The notes below the pieces were generated by a model. It made no database searches. It had not been told where the DNA came from and saw only the letters and a program-made list of their open reading frames with translations. This document shows positions 10,830-22,904 of a stretch of 64,000 nucleotides of DNA, in pieces. Position numbers and translations under genes: made by a program. Position 1 is the first letter of the stretch. The number at the start of each line of letters is the position of its first letter. Origin of the DNA: Liopterus haemorrhoidalis. Its lineage: Eukaryota > Arthropoda > Insecta > Coleoptera > Dytiscidae. Where the stretch lies: NCBI GenBank assembly GCA_963971575.1, contig OZ020615.1:61513379-61577378 (forward strand). The letters are read 5' to 3'.

Positions 10830-11050
10830 ATTTTACACCGGCCTATTTCTGCAACAAGGCTAATCGCCGATTTCTGCAGGCGAGATACTACACCTTGATG
10901 AGAGGTGAATGATTGTGAAAATGGTAGTAATGTTAACATATTATTCTCGCCCGAATAATATCACCAACGGGGACTTCAACCAGCTACCTCACAAATCAGA
11001 CTGTTTTTACCATTCAGAACTGTGTAATTATACTAGCTCGGCCACTCTGC
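10830..11050 (+). repeat. Dispersed repeat family E, copy 1
   Basis: Contains ggcctatttctgcaacaagg, aggctaatcgccgat, attattctcgcccgaataat and cagactgtttttac. The complement of the same series occurs at 57300-57545. The pale motif ttattctcgcccgaataa is itself a near-palindrome. Function unknown. Confidence 0.8.
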
Positions 11051-11330
11051 TGGCAGGAATTCAGGTTGATTCCATATGCACTAATTTTAGCAAGACGTTC
11101 AACAAAATCGATCATATTTTGTTAGCTAATTAGCTGTAGTTGTTGTCCATAATATGTTAGCCAATATTAGCTAATCTCCTGAATTGTTTCAATTATTATT
11201 TATCTAAACGTGGACAGTATGTGGTTGTAAATGGCTTCACATCGAAATATGTTAATGTTACATCACGTGTATCACAAGGTTCTTATTTGAGTTCTTTGTT
11301 ATTTAACATTTTTGCCCATAATATCACTAA
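11050..11330 (+). pseudogene. LINE reverse transcriptase fragment
   Basis: Broken frames encode VDSICTNFSKTFNKIDHILL (RT block with a degraded DFSKAFD core), then YLSKRGQYVVVNG, then VTSRVSQGSYLSSLLFNIF (the PQG block, P replaced by S). Order and spacing are those of Jockey-like LINE reverse transcriptases. Stops interrupt it. It ends where an RTE fragment begins at 11331. Confidence 0.75.
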
Positions 11331-11652
11331 CTTACTTAATCCTGAAGCCTTCCTACCTTGCAGTGTAAGGCTTTAATCGAGTTACTTATTTTCTGGTGTT
11401 CTCCATATTAATTTCCATCGTGTTCGGTCCTTTGTATATTCCTTTACCTCCTCCCACTTTACGCCTCTCTTCGTTGCAGCTTTTTTTGTTTCTTGGTGTC
11501 GGGATTTTTCGATGTTCCTAACTTTTTTCACTGTTCCTAAAAACTATTTTTACTATTTTGTCTTTACTCATTCTGTGTATTTGTTCAACCATCTTAGCTG
11601 TTCTTCTTCTATTATAGTCTCCACTGGTTTGTGTCTAGTTTTTCTCTAACTT
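11331..11652 (-). pseudogene. RTE-like LINE 3' end
   Basis: The complement matches the C-terminal reading frame and 3' end of the copies at 20980 and 43050: gagaaaaactagacacaaacc, then the R-rich RPR..W block and the ttacactgcaaggtaggaag/ggcttcaggattaagtaag tail. 5'-truncated, as is usual for LINEs, and with frame breaks. Confidence 0.8.
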
Positions 11653-12164
11653 ACCCGGCGCCTCCATCATATTTGTCACGGGGTGAAGTCAAGAACGGAA
11701 TCTTTTATCTCGTCTTGGCGACAACCATGCTTGGGCAGCATACTCACAAGAATGACTACTACTTGACTACCAAGAATGACTAACCACGACTCTATTCCCT
11801 AAGACCATTTTAGAACTGTTAAGCAGGAAAATGACGTCAGGTCCTACCTCAATTGTTTTGGAAACAATATTCATTTGTGTAATTGCTGGCAGCAATTAAA
11901 GACCATAGTCATCACAATTGAATAATGTTTATCAACACATTAGAATGTAGTTCAAAACTTATGTTGACAAACACGCAACACTGAAAATTCTATAATTCCT
12001 AAAACCGTAAGTCAGCAACCTTGACCTACACAGCCTAAAGGCTGCTCAAGGAATTGAGACATTAGAATACAATTATACCATAATTGTGACGATACTTTAT
12101 TTCATATTCTGTACAATTTTGTTTTACCTTTCAATTTTGTTTTCCTTCAAAATCTAATTTCAGA
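11653..12164. other. No recognisable gene
   Basis: Mixed composition. Bases 11676-11690 (tgtcacggggtgaag) look like an LTR start, but no matching end was found. Confidence 0.3.
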
Positions 12165-12545
12165 GCTACTTATTTTGTAAATGGTTTCTTCAGGTTACAT
12201 CAGGTGTATCGCAAGGTTCTTATTTGGGTCCTTTGTTATTTAACATTTTTGTTCATGATATCACTAAATGTTTTGTAAATACAATTTTTCTAATGTTTGC
12301 AGACATCTTAAGTTCGAAAGTATCAAATGGACAAGAATATTTGAAAGTACAAGAAGACCTACATAGATTGTATGGTTAATGTAAGGATAACAAGTTAATA
12401 CTGAATCTTTTCAAATATTCAATATCTTTTACAAGAAATATAAATGTTTTGAAATACAATTATAAAGTTCAAGATTATAGTTTTATGGATTCTACTTGTG
12501 TGAAAGGTCTAAATATTTCTCAAAAACCTGGTGTGTGTGTGTATA
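12165..12545 (+). pseudogene. Second LINE reverse transcriptase fragment
   Basis: Overlaps in homology with 11220-11330, so it is a separate copy and not the continuation of an interrupted one. Frames read VTSGVSQGSYLGPLLFNIFV, then FADI where the catalytic (Y/F)ADD is expected (second Asp lost), then EDLHRLYG and DNKLILNL. Stops and the altered active site make it dead. Confidence 0.75.
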
Positions 12546-13230
12546 AGAAAGTAGTGTAGAATGAAAAAACAATTCTTTACTGTTCAACACAATGTTTAAT
12601 TAGATGAATATTTGAGGGCTATGATGTATACTGAGGACTGACTACTTATAAAGTCGAAGTATCTCACTTATTATTGACGACAAAAATATATATAAAAAAA
12701 TACTTATGGTGTATGGGCATGTCAACTTATAAAAAATAATATATAATAGGCAAGATCATTATGCAATACCAAATTTAAATATATTCTAGATCCAACACTC
12801 CATATGATAAATAATTGCTTTATTTAGTCAAATAAAAATTAATATACAATTCAATATCTGCTGTCCATATTAATCGATTATGATTATCACTAAAAAAACT
12901 AATCATCATAACATTCAGCTCACCTGTTTATGTTTATAAATTGACATATTCTCACGAACAATCTTGTCAATGAACCAAACTAGTTCTCATCATCACCGAA
13001 CAACTGATCTGGTTATTGATACCTCTGGTGTAGAGGTCTGAGAGCCACAACTAGACAGAGATAGAGCCACTAAACTGTCAGACAGTGTGGGTGTAACCAG
13101 TGTCAAGTTTGTTCACATTTCATGATCCACTGAGTTTTAATTCTCTGATACCAGGGGCGCCTTCACCCTCCAAAACTTTGTTTTAAAATTGTTTGATGAA
13201 GGAAAGCATAATAATTCGCTTTCATATTTT
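12546..13230. other. No recognisable gene
   Basis: AT-rich to 12940, then a more balanced stretch (12950-13140). I see no coding signal or repeat. Confidence 0.3.
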
Positions 13231-13261
13231 ACGAGGTGTGTCAATTAAGTAAGCGGACTGA

Positions 13262-13930
13262 TTTTTAAATTTTTTTTTTTATTCGAATAGAATTACAATT
13301 TAATATTGTCTCCCTCAAAATAACTTCCTTGGGAAGCCACACAGCACTAGATACGGTTCTTTCAATAATTATAGCAGTGCTGGAACTCGAACACTGGAAT
13401 AGTTTTCAGCTAGGTGGTTGCGGACGTTTAAATGTTTTCGAGTGTCCCAAAATGACGTCCCTTGAGGCAATTTTTCAATCTTGGGAAGAGGAAAAAGTCA
13501 CAAGGACTCAAGTCAGGCGAATAAGGAGGCTGAGGAGCCACAGGAATTCTTTTACTGGCCAAAAACTCGTTTATTGAAATTGCTGTGTCTCATCCCCAAT
13601 TCATTGGTCAAAATCTGATGAACGATAGTGTGAGTCAAATTCAACTCTTCCCCGATCATGAGTGTTAACCGACGATCTGAACGCACAAGATCCTGGATTC
13701 TGTCGACATTTTCAACGGTTTTGAAGGTGAAGGCCTTCCGCTGCGTGATTCATCTTCAATCAACTCTCTTCCTTCTGAAAATGTCTTAAACCAACAAAAA
13801 CTGGATCCTTGACAAAACACTGCCTCCGTAGGTCTGCTGAAGTTTTGCAAGTTTCCGCTGCATTGAAGACGGGCAATCTGAAGCAAAATCTAATAACACA
13901 CCGTTGCTCGAAATTAATGTCAACTCAATT
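13262..13930 (-). pseudogene. Mariner transposase, internally deleted (left arm)
   Basis: N-terminal helix-turn-helix with INFEQRCVIRFCFRL, then FKTFSEGRELIEDESRSGRP (the WF..F..GR..L.D..RSGRP linker), VQDLVRSDRRLT-like sequence, and HQILTNELGMR. It then jumps to the end of the catalytic domain (PPYSPDLSPCDFFLFPRLKN) and ends CCVASQGSYFEGDNIKL. The first two catalytic aspartates are deleted, the third (SPCD) is kept. Full mariners are about 345 residues, so roughly one third is missing. Stops and a frame change add damage. The deletion point matches the copies at 13990 and 58194. Confidence 0.85.
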
Positions 13931-13969
13931 TTAGAACGCACAAAACAAAAACTGTTTCACGAAAAAAAT

Positions 13970-14670
13970 CGCTACGGACAACAAAATTACTCTAGCGAGT
14001 TCAAACTTGTACATTCATTTCGAACAACGGTGTGCTATCAGGTTTTGCTTCAGACTTGGGCACACGGAAACTTTTGCAAAACTTCACCAGGCCTACGGAA
14101 ACAGTGTTTTGTCAAGGACCCAGGTTTTTTGGTGGTTTAAGGCATTTTCAGAAGGGAGAGAGTTGATTGAAGATGAATCACTCAGCGGAAGGCCGTCATC
14201 TTCAAGAAACACAGTGAAAATGTCGACAGAATCCGGGATCTTGTACGTTAAGATCGTCGGTTGATAGTCAGAATGATCGGGGAAGAGTTGAATTTGACAC
14301 ACTACCGTTCATCACATTTTGACCAATGAATTGGGAATGAGAAAAATCTGCTTGTCACACAGCAATTTCAGTAAACGAGTTTTTGGCCAGTTAAAACATT
14401 CCCGTGGCTCCTCAGCCTCCTTATTCGCCTGACTTGAGTCTTGCGACTTTTTCGTCTACCCAAGATCGAAAAAATCACCTCAAGGGAAGTCATTTTGGGA
14501 CACTCGAAACCATTCAAACGTCCGTAACCGAACAGCTGAAAACTATTCCAGTATCCAAGTTCCAGCACTGCTATGAGGATTAGAAGAACCATCTCCAGCG
14601 CTGTGTGGCTTCCCAAGGAAGTTATTTTGAGGGAGACAATATTGAATTATAATTCTATTCGAATAAAACA
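13970..14670 (+). pseudogene. Mariner transposase, internally deleted (right arm)
   Basis: Encodes IHFEQRCAIRFCFRLG (helix-turn-helix), FAKLHQAYGNSVLSRTQVFW, FKAFSEGRELIEDESLSGRP, then after a frame change HHILTNELGMRKICL and directly the C-terminal part PPYSPDLS, where a one-base deletion shifts the frame just before the third catalytic Asp. The end, ASQGSYFEGDNIEL-like, matches the left arm. D1 and D2 are removed by the same internal deletion as in the left arm. Inactive. Confidence 0.85.
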
Positions 14671-14715
14671 TTTTTTTTTTAAATCAGTCCGGCTACTTAA
14701 TTTACACATCTCATA

Positions 14716-16728
14716 CTTTGAACCCATTTTGAGAAAGACTACATTCCCAAAGGAGTGTAGAAGAAGCAAAGATTAGGAACCCCAGCTCTATAATGGGCAC
14801 GCCACTGTATTTTTTGACGCGAACTCATTATGAACGAGCGCCCTCTGTTAATTATTTCCATTGACAGTGAGCAGTGATAGCTGCGACACCAAGTCCAACA
14901 GACAAGGCCCTAACACCGAACCATTCCACTCTGCGCATATCAACACCTGACTAATTGACCGTGCAGGGGGGTAATCAGCTACAAATTTTACAGCCACAAC
15001 AACCATTTTTCATGGAGCCAATGCCTGGGAACGGTTAGGAATGTATTAGATAATTTAATGATAATGTTGCATGTTTAAGCTAATGTTATTCATTCACACA
15101 TTCGTAGACACTGTTTGTTTAATGTGTGTTTTATTTGACCTCTTATTATCTATTATGTATAAAGACATCAACTTCGCATTACTAATTAGAGAGATATATA
15201 GTACAACATAAAAAAATATTATTGTACTTTGAATTAAATAGTCAAAGAATAATGTTAAAGGAAATAATGGCTGCACTAGCTAACTATCTATGCTCTTGTG
15301 GGGAGCTATGATATATAAATAATGAAAATATGAAATGTCACGGTTGGCTGATTTATTTATTTCATTTGTATTTACTCTGTACATCCCTCAACTTTAGGTC
15401 TCCCTCACATTATGGGTTCCAAGACTTGCGAGCGGATCAAGTCTGGACCCCCCCCCCTATTAGTCCGCTAGCTGCTTGCTATGATTCTTGGAAGGATTAA
15501 AGGTTGTTTCAATTAAACTTAACATTTTAGCTAACCTACTTTAATTACGATTAAGGTTTAAATATTTACACTAATTACAATAGACTTACAATTACGTCGA
15601 TACAGCTAAATCCAAATGAGACACACATTCGCACCCACTAGACACACTTTACACCAAACACTAATTTAACCACTACATGTTTCTAAATATTGTCTCTCCA
15701 CTTTTTAGCTGGTCACTACACTAACGTTCATACGGAATTACATTGTTACTTTATTTCGACTCGCCCAAACACTCTAAATGTCTCTAACCCATGTATCTTA
15801 AAAACCAAAACTCCAAAACATGGTCTTAACCATACGACGGCTTAAGCTGAACTACTTTTGTTAACATCTTAACGTTATGATGGTTTTCAATCTACCCTTC
15901 TTAAAACATGACTGCCCTCAAATGCTTACATCGCCCAACTGATAAATGTCATTTAACACCTCTTGATTATCTGTCTTATACTATTTTAAATTCATAATTT
16001 ATTGGTGATAACTCAGATAAATATCCCATTAGAAAATAGCCGAATCATAATATTTATATCTCAGACAAAAGTTAATTATTATTTATCTGCTTATGGTTGA
16101 CGTATATTTTTTTAACACAATAATTTACGATTCACTTTTCATGTTACATTGACAAAAGTGTCAAGTTGCAATAATAAACAATCTACCGTTATCTTAAATG
16201 CTCTTTCTAAGCAATAGATTATTTTTGTATCGTTTAACAGATTAAATATTTTACTCTAATTGAATGATTATACTGAATTTATTTATGATATTTTATTTAT
16301 GAAATAATACCAAAATTACCTCCCTTACAGTCTTCATGCATTGATTTTTCTACTGTTGGCGGACCCATAGTGCATGCAGTTCGAGGATGTGAAGGACAAT
16401 TACTATGACCTATGGCTTGTACTACAACCCGTTAGTTTTTCTAAGAGATGACATGATAATCATGGATAGGTTGAAACTTTTTCCGAGGGAATTGAACTTA
16501 TTGTTCGAAATCTAGGCTCTTAATTTGTCTTTAATCTTTTAATTACTTATAACGAGTGCTACAAAAAAAAAAAAAAAAAAATCAGGGTAAGACGTGGATA
16601 AGAAAGACAATAATATGGTGATTATCATAGAAATCATTCCTGTAATAATTTCAAATACATGATTAGTTCCACGAGCGTCAATTAATTTTCTCCTTAAACT
16701 ACAGGCCCCACCAGAAATCCACCATAAA
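14716..16728. other. AT-rich non-coding stretch with one dispersed repeat
   Basis: No gene recognised over about 2 kb. Bases 15398-15448 recur inverted near 24440-24492 (see the family F entries). A 20-base A run lies at 16562-16580. Short open frames here have no recognisable domain. Confidence 0.35.
15398..15600 (+). repeat. Dispersed repeat family F, copy 1
   Basis: The core acattatgggttccaagact then tgcgagcggatcaagtctgg is repeated almost exactly, inverted, at 24440-24492. Weaker similarity continues (ttaaggtttaaa, acttacaatta). It could be the LTR-adjacent part of a retrotransposon, but no LTR ends or coding were seen. Confidence 0.55.
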
Positions 16729-17035
16729 ATGCAAAAATATAGTGTGCTGGAAACTTACAATACCGTACGAAATTTTTTAAATATAAACACTTTTAAACCT
16801 CTGGTCACATCCCATGATACAAGAAACACAAGACAACATACACAACGCATTATCCCAAGTCAAAGAAGTAACTATCTTATGGATGCCATCCCATATATAG
16901 AAGGCAGCAATATAGCAGACAAAGCCGCAAAAAAGGCAACAACAGCAGCCACAACAGAAATACCAATGCCAATCTATGACTTCAAGAACTGGATTAAACA
17001 CAAAATTCTGTTGAGGATAGATATATTGCCGACGT
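16729..17035 (+). pseudogene. LINE RNase H C-terminal fragment
   Basis: The frame contains IPYIEGSNIADKAAKKATT followed by EIPMPIYDFKNWIKHKIL, parallel to IPGNEKADEAAKEAIHQEIT and STYDAKRFFKRKL of the better LINE copy at 53350-54135. The final RNase H block (H...GNE.AD..AK) is degraded: H lost, GNE reads GSN. About 100 residues, 5'-truncated. Confidence rests on that one alignment. Confidence 0.6.
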
Positions 17036-17039
17036 GATC

Positions 17040-17830
17040 CTGCCATTTTACTTTCAATATTGTTCTTAGACATCTTTGATGAAATCTATCCAAATTGCGA
17101 TTGTGTCGAACGTTTGATGTCTATATTTCTGACGCGTAGAAAATATTCAATTTTATCAGTTCTGATACTGATTGTATTTTTTCACGCACGTGTTTATATA
17201 TATCATGATTGCCAATGACGCATTTCTTATTTCTTCTTAAAATGTGCATTAAACATTAAACAAAAATAACACGAACTCTTTAAATCTTTAAATAAACAAA
17301 GTATTTATCAGGAATTAATACTGGATACCAAAGTGTATATATTTTAGGAAAAGTATTTTAGTTTCGTTACTTTACTAAACAAGTCATTTGAGTTATTTTA
17401 TATTTTTTCCATTTTCTTTCCTGCATGAAGTTGTAACAAGTATGTATTTACGAATACATTTGTGTAAATGAATTTACAATGAATTTTTTTATAAAGAATG
17501 TTGAAGAAAAATACAACGATCATGTCACAAAAGCCGTTATTTTTAACAAGAGAACAACATTTGACATGTCTTATGCTTTCTATGAATTATATTTGAATAT
17601 TTGTTTGCTTGTGCATCTTCCCTACATATCTGGATAGATGAATAAATAATTTCTTTCGAGAAATCTGATAATATCTTAAATATATAAACGGGAATTGCTT
17701 AAGCATTGCTAACTTCTTTATTATAAGAGATACGAAGGAGGTTATTTTAGAAAAGATGTTGTATTTCAGGGTCTAGAGACTACATGGATGTCTCGTGTGA
17801 GGGTGACGTCCCACGTAACTCAATAAGTTC
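17040..17830. other. No recognisable gene
   Basis: AT-rich; neither repeats nor coding recognised. Confidence 0.3.
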
Positions 17831-17834
17831 GTAG

Positions 17835-18905
17835 AATGACTAATAAAACAACATATTTTAGGCAAAATTCGACTTTATTCATCAAAATAGTTTCCTTCAA
17901 GAGTGATACAATCATTCCAACGCTTCTCTAACATTTCGATGCCTTTTTTGTAGAACTATTTATCTTTGGCCTCAAAATACCCTTCAGTTTCGGCAACCAC
18001 TTCTTTATTGGAGCCAAATCTCTTTCCCTGGAGTCCTCATTTTAGGCCTGCAAACAGGTAGTAGTCGCTGGAAGCCAGATCCGGAGAATGCGGTGGATGG
18101 GAAAGCAATTAAAAGTGCAATTCGTGCAATTTTGCCATTGTTGCGATAGATTTGTGACCCGATGCATTGTCATGGTAAAAAAGCACTTTTTTAGAACTTA
18201 TTCTTCATTTGGGGTCGTTTTTTTGCAATTTCTTCCTTAAAACGCACCAATAACGCCATATAATATTCGCTATTGATTGTTCTTTCTTTCTCAAAGTAAT
18301 CGATGAATAAAATACCGTGCGCCAAATACGGAGGCCAAAACCTTACCAGCTGACATGTGCGTTTTGGGTCGCTTTGGACGTTTTTCATCCTTTGCTGTCC
18401 ACTCAGCTGACTGCCGCTTTGACTCTGGAATGTGGTGATGGATCCATGTTTCATCCATTGCCACATACCGCATAAAAAATTCTTTTTATTGCGCTGAAAC
18501 AGCTCTAAACAGCGCTCTGTATTGACGACGCGTTGTTGTTTTTGATCGACTGTGAGCAAATGCGGTACCCATTTCGAACAGAGCTTTCTCATGCTCAAAT
18601 GTTCATAGAAAATGTCTGCCTTCTGATATCTTTAAGGTGTCAGCTAGACGCAACTTCAATTTACGATCGGCCAAAACCGATGAACTTTTTTATGTTTTCT
18701 GGAACAACTACCGAATTTGGGCGACCAGAGCGTTCAGCATCAGAGGAGTTTATACGGCGTTTATAATCAACAAACCACTTCTCTACCATTTGTCTCGATG
18801 GCTACGAAACCCTGGCTACATGCCAGATTTGAGATTTTGTTTTTACATCTGATTTATGCCCCTACGGACAAAGGTCTTCCAAACGTTGCCACTTAATTCT
18901 TATAT
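17835..18905 (-). pseudogene. Degenerate DD34D mariner transposase
   Basis: Reading on the minus strand: a degraded helix-turn-helix region with SGRPNSVVVPENIKKFI (18740-18640), then MRKLCSKWVPHLLTVDQKQQ, FLCGMWQWMKHGSITT (first catalytic block in a shifted frame: MDETWIHHHIPESKRQS), AGKVLASVFGARYFIHRLL, INSEYYMALLVRFKEEIAKK, VLFYHDNASGHKSIATMAKL (second Asp), a stop, and HPPHSPDLASSDYYLF (third Asp). The order is that of a complete mariner. At least two frame changes and one stop inactivate it. I could not define matching inverted ends. Confidence 0.85.
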
Positions 18906-19684
18906 AATTGTTCCCAAGTATCAAAAACTTGGGTACACCAATACTTTATTTACAAAATACAAGTAAAATATTACGAACAAAATGTGTTTTCATTTACATC
19001 CACTTTAGTTGGCTTTTACTTGCACCATTGACAATTTACATGTGAATGGTTTAACCAGGCATAAAGTATGAATACCTAATATTCTTGACTGACACACCCC
19101 TTCTCTAGGTTAAAAGATTTCTGTCAAACCTGTTATAACATATAAAAGAAGTATTGACAACTAAAGTTTCCGGAGGTAAAGATTTACAATAGGTTTACCT
19201 ATAACACCATTAAAATTTTAAAGGATCATTTAACATATCCAATAATCCTGTAAACAAAATGATGGGCTAAAGATAAAAACACAAACACAGCTTGATCCAG
19301 AAACATGATACCATGATTTTAACCTCAACATTAAATCAGGTAACAGAAACTTTGCAAAAAAACAATATGCTACGAATTTTGTTCAAAAGACTAGCGTCCT
19401 AAAATTTGAAACGATGAAATATTATAAGAAATTAAAAAATATTTCGAAACTAGTCAGCTGTATTTAGTTATTTTTATTTATTTATTTATTTATTTAACCA
19501 GTAACTATACAGATTTGTACAGTAGTGCACAAGTCCAGTTACATAGTACTAGGGAGAAAGTACAATACAATTATAGTAACAATAATATAGAAATACTAAT
19601 AATATAAAAGAATAAAACACAATATAAGCAAATATACAATAAAATACAATATAACTAGTATATTATATTTTTATATTAACAAAC
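18906..19684. other. No recognisable gene
   Basis: AT-rich; a run of ttta repeats lies at 19465-19495. Nothing else recognised. Confidence 0.3.
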
Positions 19685-20197
19685 TTTCTATCCATCATAT
19701 GGGTGCCATCTCACTGTAGAATTGAAGGGAACGAGAAAGTAGACAAAGCAGCAAAATTAGCCACTAACCTAGAACAGATTAACGTGAAGATTCCTCCCAA
19801 TGATATCAAAACCAGGATAATAAAAAAAAGTATTAGAAGAATGGGAAATAAAGTGGAGAGAAACATCTAATAATAAGTTAAGAACCATAAAAGAAAGCAC
19901 AAAAAATGGCATACATTTACAAAGATAAAACACCAAATAATTTCTACAAGACTACGAATTGGCCATACCATAGTAACCCACAAACATTTATTAGAAAAGA
20001 CGAATCCAGTTAAATGCAACATATGCGATACCCAGCTCACAGTAGAACACTTCCTAATCGTTTGTCCGAAGTACTCCAGAGAGCGAATATTCCATCAAAT
20101 TCGAGGAACACTGAAAGAAGCCCTATCCAATAATTTAGAAAAGATGGAACGAGTACTCAAGTATCTAGAAGATATTGATCTTTCCCGCTAAATATGA
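19685..20197 (+). pseudogene. LINE RNase H and C-terminal zinc-knuckle fragment
   Basis: Encodes IWVPSHCRIEGNEKVDKAAK (last RNase H block), then in other frames ISTRLRIGHTIVTHKHLL, KCNICDTQLTVEHFLIVCPK (a C-x2-C...H...C knuckle) and a terminal ALSNNLEKMERVLKYLEDID. This order is typical of the 3' end of I/Jockey-type LINEs that carry RNase H. Two or more frameshifts; 5'-truncated. It resembles the minus-strand copy at 53350. Confidence 0.85.
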
Positions 20198-20292
20198 CCC
20201 ACATACAATATAATTAAATTAGACAAAATGTGAAAATATATAATCAATATCCGTAACTATCCTAAAAAAAAAAAACTTTCTATAATTTTGAT

Positions 20293-20395
20293 CTATTTTC
20301 CTCCTCCTTGAGAGAGATATTCTTCTCAGCTGGGCTTGAGAATTCGATCACAAATATCTGTTTGGTCTCGATATCCAGGAGGGTTATGTCATATT
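20293..20395 (+). repeat. Dispersed repeat family G, copy 1
   Basis: ttttcctcctccttgagaga, atattcttctca, aatatctgtttggtctcgat and atccaggagggtt are shared with 36745-36835. Copy 1 holds an extra 12 bases between the blocks. Class unknown. Confidence 0.7.
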
Positions 20396-20979
20396 ATTAA
20401 TGTCCGAAACCCGTACAGCTCTTTTCATTAAACAGGCTTTAGCAGGCCTTCCGCAGACTTTAAAACATTTAGCAATGAATAATATTCCTAAACAGCATTT
20501 ACATTTTTACATTTGGATATGGTCGGATAATCGGTAATGTCGAATAAACGAATAAATAATATATAGTTAGTTAGTTATTTTTTTTTTTATTTTTTTTTTT
20601 TTGCGCGCTGCAACAATGGCTATTTGCGCTTAGCATAGTCCATCTAAATAATTAAGGTATAAATTAAAATCAATAAATTAAGCAATAAATAAATAAATAA
20701 AATCTTATACATACTCAATAAAAAAAAACTCGCACGAAGAAATACAAATAAATATGATAAAAAGTCTGTTTGAAAAATTAGACAGACGCAGGGTGATGGC
20801 AAGAGACCGTAAAGAGGCATATTACCATCGAATATCATAGTCTAATAATAAAACACATTAAAATAAGGTGCAAGACTTCATAAAAAAAAAAACATAAGTT
20901 CAATTCCCTTAGAAAGAATATCAGCCTGTCCAGATAATATATAGACAAGATAATGGTAATAAGCAGGATAAAAATAAAA

Positions 20980-21675
20980 CATAAACATAGATGACAAAAT
21001 AATAGAACAAGTAGGGAAATTTAAATACTTAGGCACAGTTTTTTCGGAAAATGTAAAAATGGATGAAGTAATTTTATGGAAAGAGTAACGCCTACTCTGC
21101 TGCGCCAGCAGGAAGGATGTTCAGAACAGCATCAAATAATAAAAAATTCCTAACTAAAAAAGAAATACCAACCAAAATCAAGGTAAAGATCTTCAAAAAG
21201 GTGACAGTACCGATTTTGACATGCGCCTTTGATTCCTGGACCACCACAGATATGCACAGGTCTAAAATAGAAGCTCTGAGATAAGATTTGTAAGTAAAAT
21301 TGACGGAAAACAAAATTAGACAGAATAAGAAATGAAGTATTTAGAGAAAAACTAGACACAAAACCAGATGGAGATCATAATAGAAGAAGCATAGCTAAAA
21401 TTGCTGGGAAATATACACAGAATGAGTGAAGCCAAAATAGTAAAAAGAACTTTTAAAGCAAGAACAATGAAGAAAGTTAGACCAGGAAGACCGAGAAAAA
21501 CTTGGCACCAAGAAACAAAAGAAGCAGCAACGATGAGAGGCGTAAAGTGGGAGAAGGTAAGAAAATATACAAAACAGAACACGATGGAGAGGAGTAAGGA
21601 GAACAATACAAAAAAATAACTAACTCGACTATAGCCTTACACCGCAAGGTATAAAGGCTTCAGGATCAAGTAAGA
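20980..21675 (+). pseudogene. RTE-like LINE 3' end
   Basis: Broken frames give EQVGKFKYLGTVFSE (the RT thumb block FKYLG), then a degraded region, then RIRNEVFREKLDTKP and RPGRPRKTWHQETKEAATMR. This order, KLxRIRNE...RGRPRK.W, is characteristic of the C-terminus of RTE-like endonuclease/reverse transcriptases. The 3' end aaggcttcaggatcaagtaag matches the copies at 11331 and 43050. Many stops. 5'-truncated. Confidence 0.8.
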
Positions 21676-21685
21676 AATAGATAAT

Positions 21686-22904
21686 CGGCCCGATTCTGTA
21701 AAAAGTTACTAGGTTAGTTGCTACTGAGTAACGTTGCTACGAAATAACTTTTATAGTAACTTTCTTATCAATCGCCAAACAATTGGTATTCTCCAAGCAT
21801 AAACAAAAGCAACGTTCTTATAACAAGTTATATTTAGTAACGTTGCTACAAAGAACCGTGAAGCTAGAAGCAGATTACGTCCTGCGCAGGCGAGGTATTC
21901 GTTTTTAATTGAGTTTGACAGCTATGTTGTGAGTTTCTGAGGTTAAACGAAAAATGTTTTATAAACAAAATCAGAAAAAGCATTGCAAACTGATGGAAAT
22001 TTTGTTGAATTTCCTGGAAAATAACCTGGTCATGGTCGGTGATACGAGTGTTTAAAAAATAATTGACAGGAACGAGTGGTGGTGCTGTGGTGATGTGCTA
22101 TGTGGTTACTGTTTTCTATGTGGTGGTGCAAGTTATAGTCCAAATTTAAATGAATTGCGTGAAATACAGTTAAAGAAGTTCGGATAGTCATTGAACAGGC
22201 GCGCACTTTAAACATTGATCTGGGAAGGGTCCATTTCGAAAAATATCTGTAATATTATTACAAATGTATTGTTGTGTTTTTATGGAGAGGACTGGGTTTA
22301 TATATTAATTTAATTTTGATTATAATTTAATTTTTAATAATAAAAAAGGTGATTGTTATTTGCAATCGCTTAGTTTTTATTAAATAAGATTTGATTTTTC
22401 AAATCCTTGGGGGAGGGGGTCTGAACTCGTCGACCACCCCCTTCTGTGCGCGGCTTCTATTGACAGTCGTAGTTAATACATCTAAAAAATACTGTACTGT
22501 TATACTATTATAAAACAAATGTAAATAAACAAAAAAAAAATAGAAATTGAAATAAAGAACTCGAAGAATTTTGTGCTATACAGAAAATAAAATAAAAATC
22601 CTTCTATAATTATTATCTCTATGTGCCCTTCATTGTAAAATGCTTGAAATAATTCATTATTAAACAGAAAAATTGCGATTTTTCACGATTTTAACAAGTT
22701 ATTTTGAAGTTACTAACTGTAGCAACTGCTTTCTGTTAGTTGTTATCCATAATAACTTTTTTTAGCAACTAGTTACTAATTTCATAGTAACTTTTTTCTT
22801 ACAGAATACGGATTTCGTGAAAGTTGCTAAAAAAGTTACTGACCTTGTATTTAGCAACTTTTATTGTAACTTTTTTGTAGTAACTTGCTTACAGAATTGG
22901 GCCG
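21686..22904. mobile_element. 1.2-kb inverted-repeat element, class uncertain
   Basis: Ends cggcccgattctgtaa (21686) and complement of cggcccaattctgtaa (ending 22904) are flanked by at on both sides; the whole junction ataat/attat is palindromic, so the duplication is ambiguous. agttact and agcaact motifs are repeated throughout. An internal echo of the right end (cttacagaatacgg) lies at 22797-22812. No transposase recognised. A Harbinger or ISL2EU-like origin is possible; the smaller element at 26605 has similar ends (ggcctattctgt). Confidence 0.75.

Larger units (their letters stand above)
13232..14713. mobile_element. Head-to-head pair of deleted DD34D mariners
   Basis: Both outer ends are the 3' terminal repeat of one mariner family (cgaggtgtgtcaattaagta at 13232; complement ending at 14713), each beside a TA. 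The left arm (13262 to about 13930) is a mariner on the minus strand, the right arm (about 13970-14670) a mariner on the plus strand, so their 5' ends meet in the middle. No 5' terminal repeat is visible at the join. Together they form a long inverted repeat with a short spacer. Confidence 0.85.

Noticed and set aside
11676..12090. Possible solo LTR starting tgtcacgggg
   Set aside because: The candidate end is not CA and no target duplication is present.
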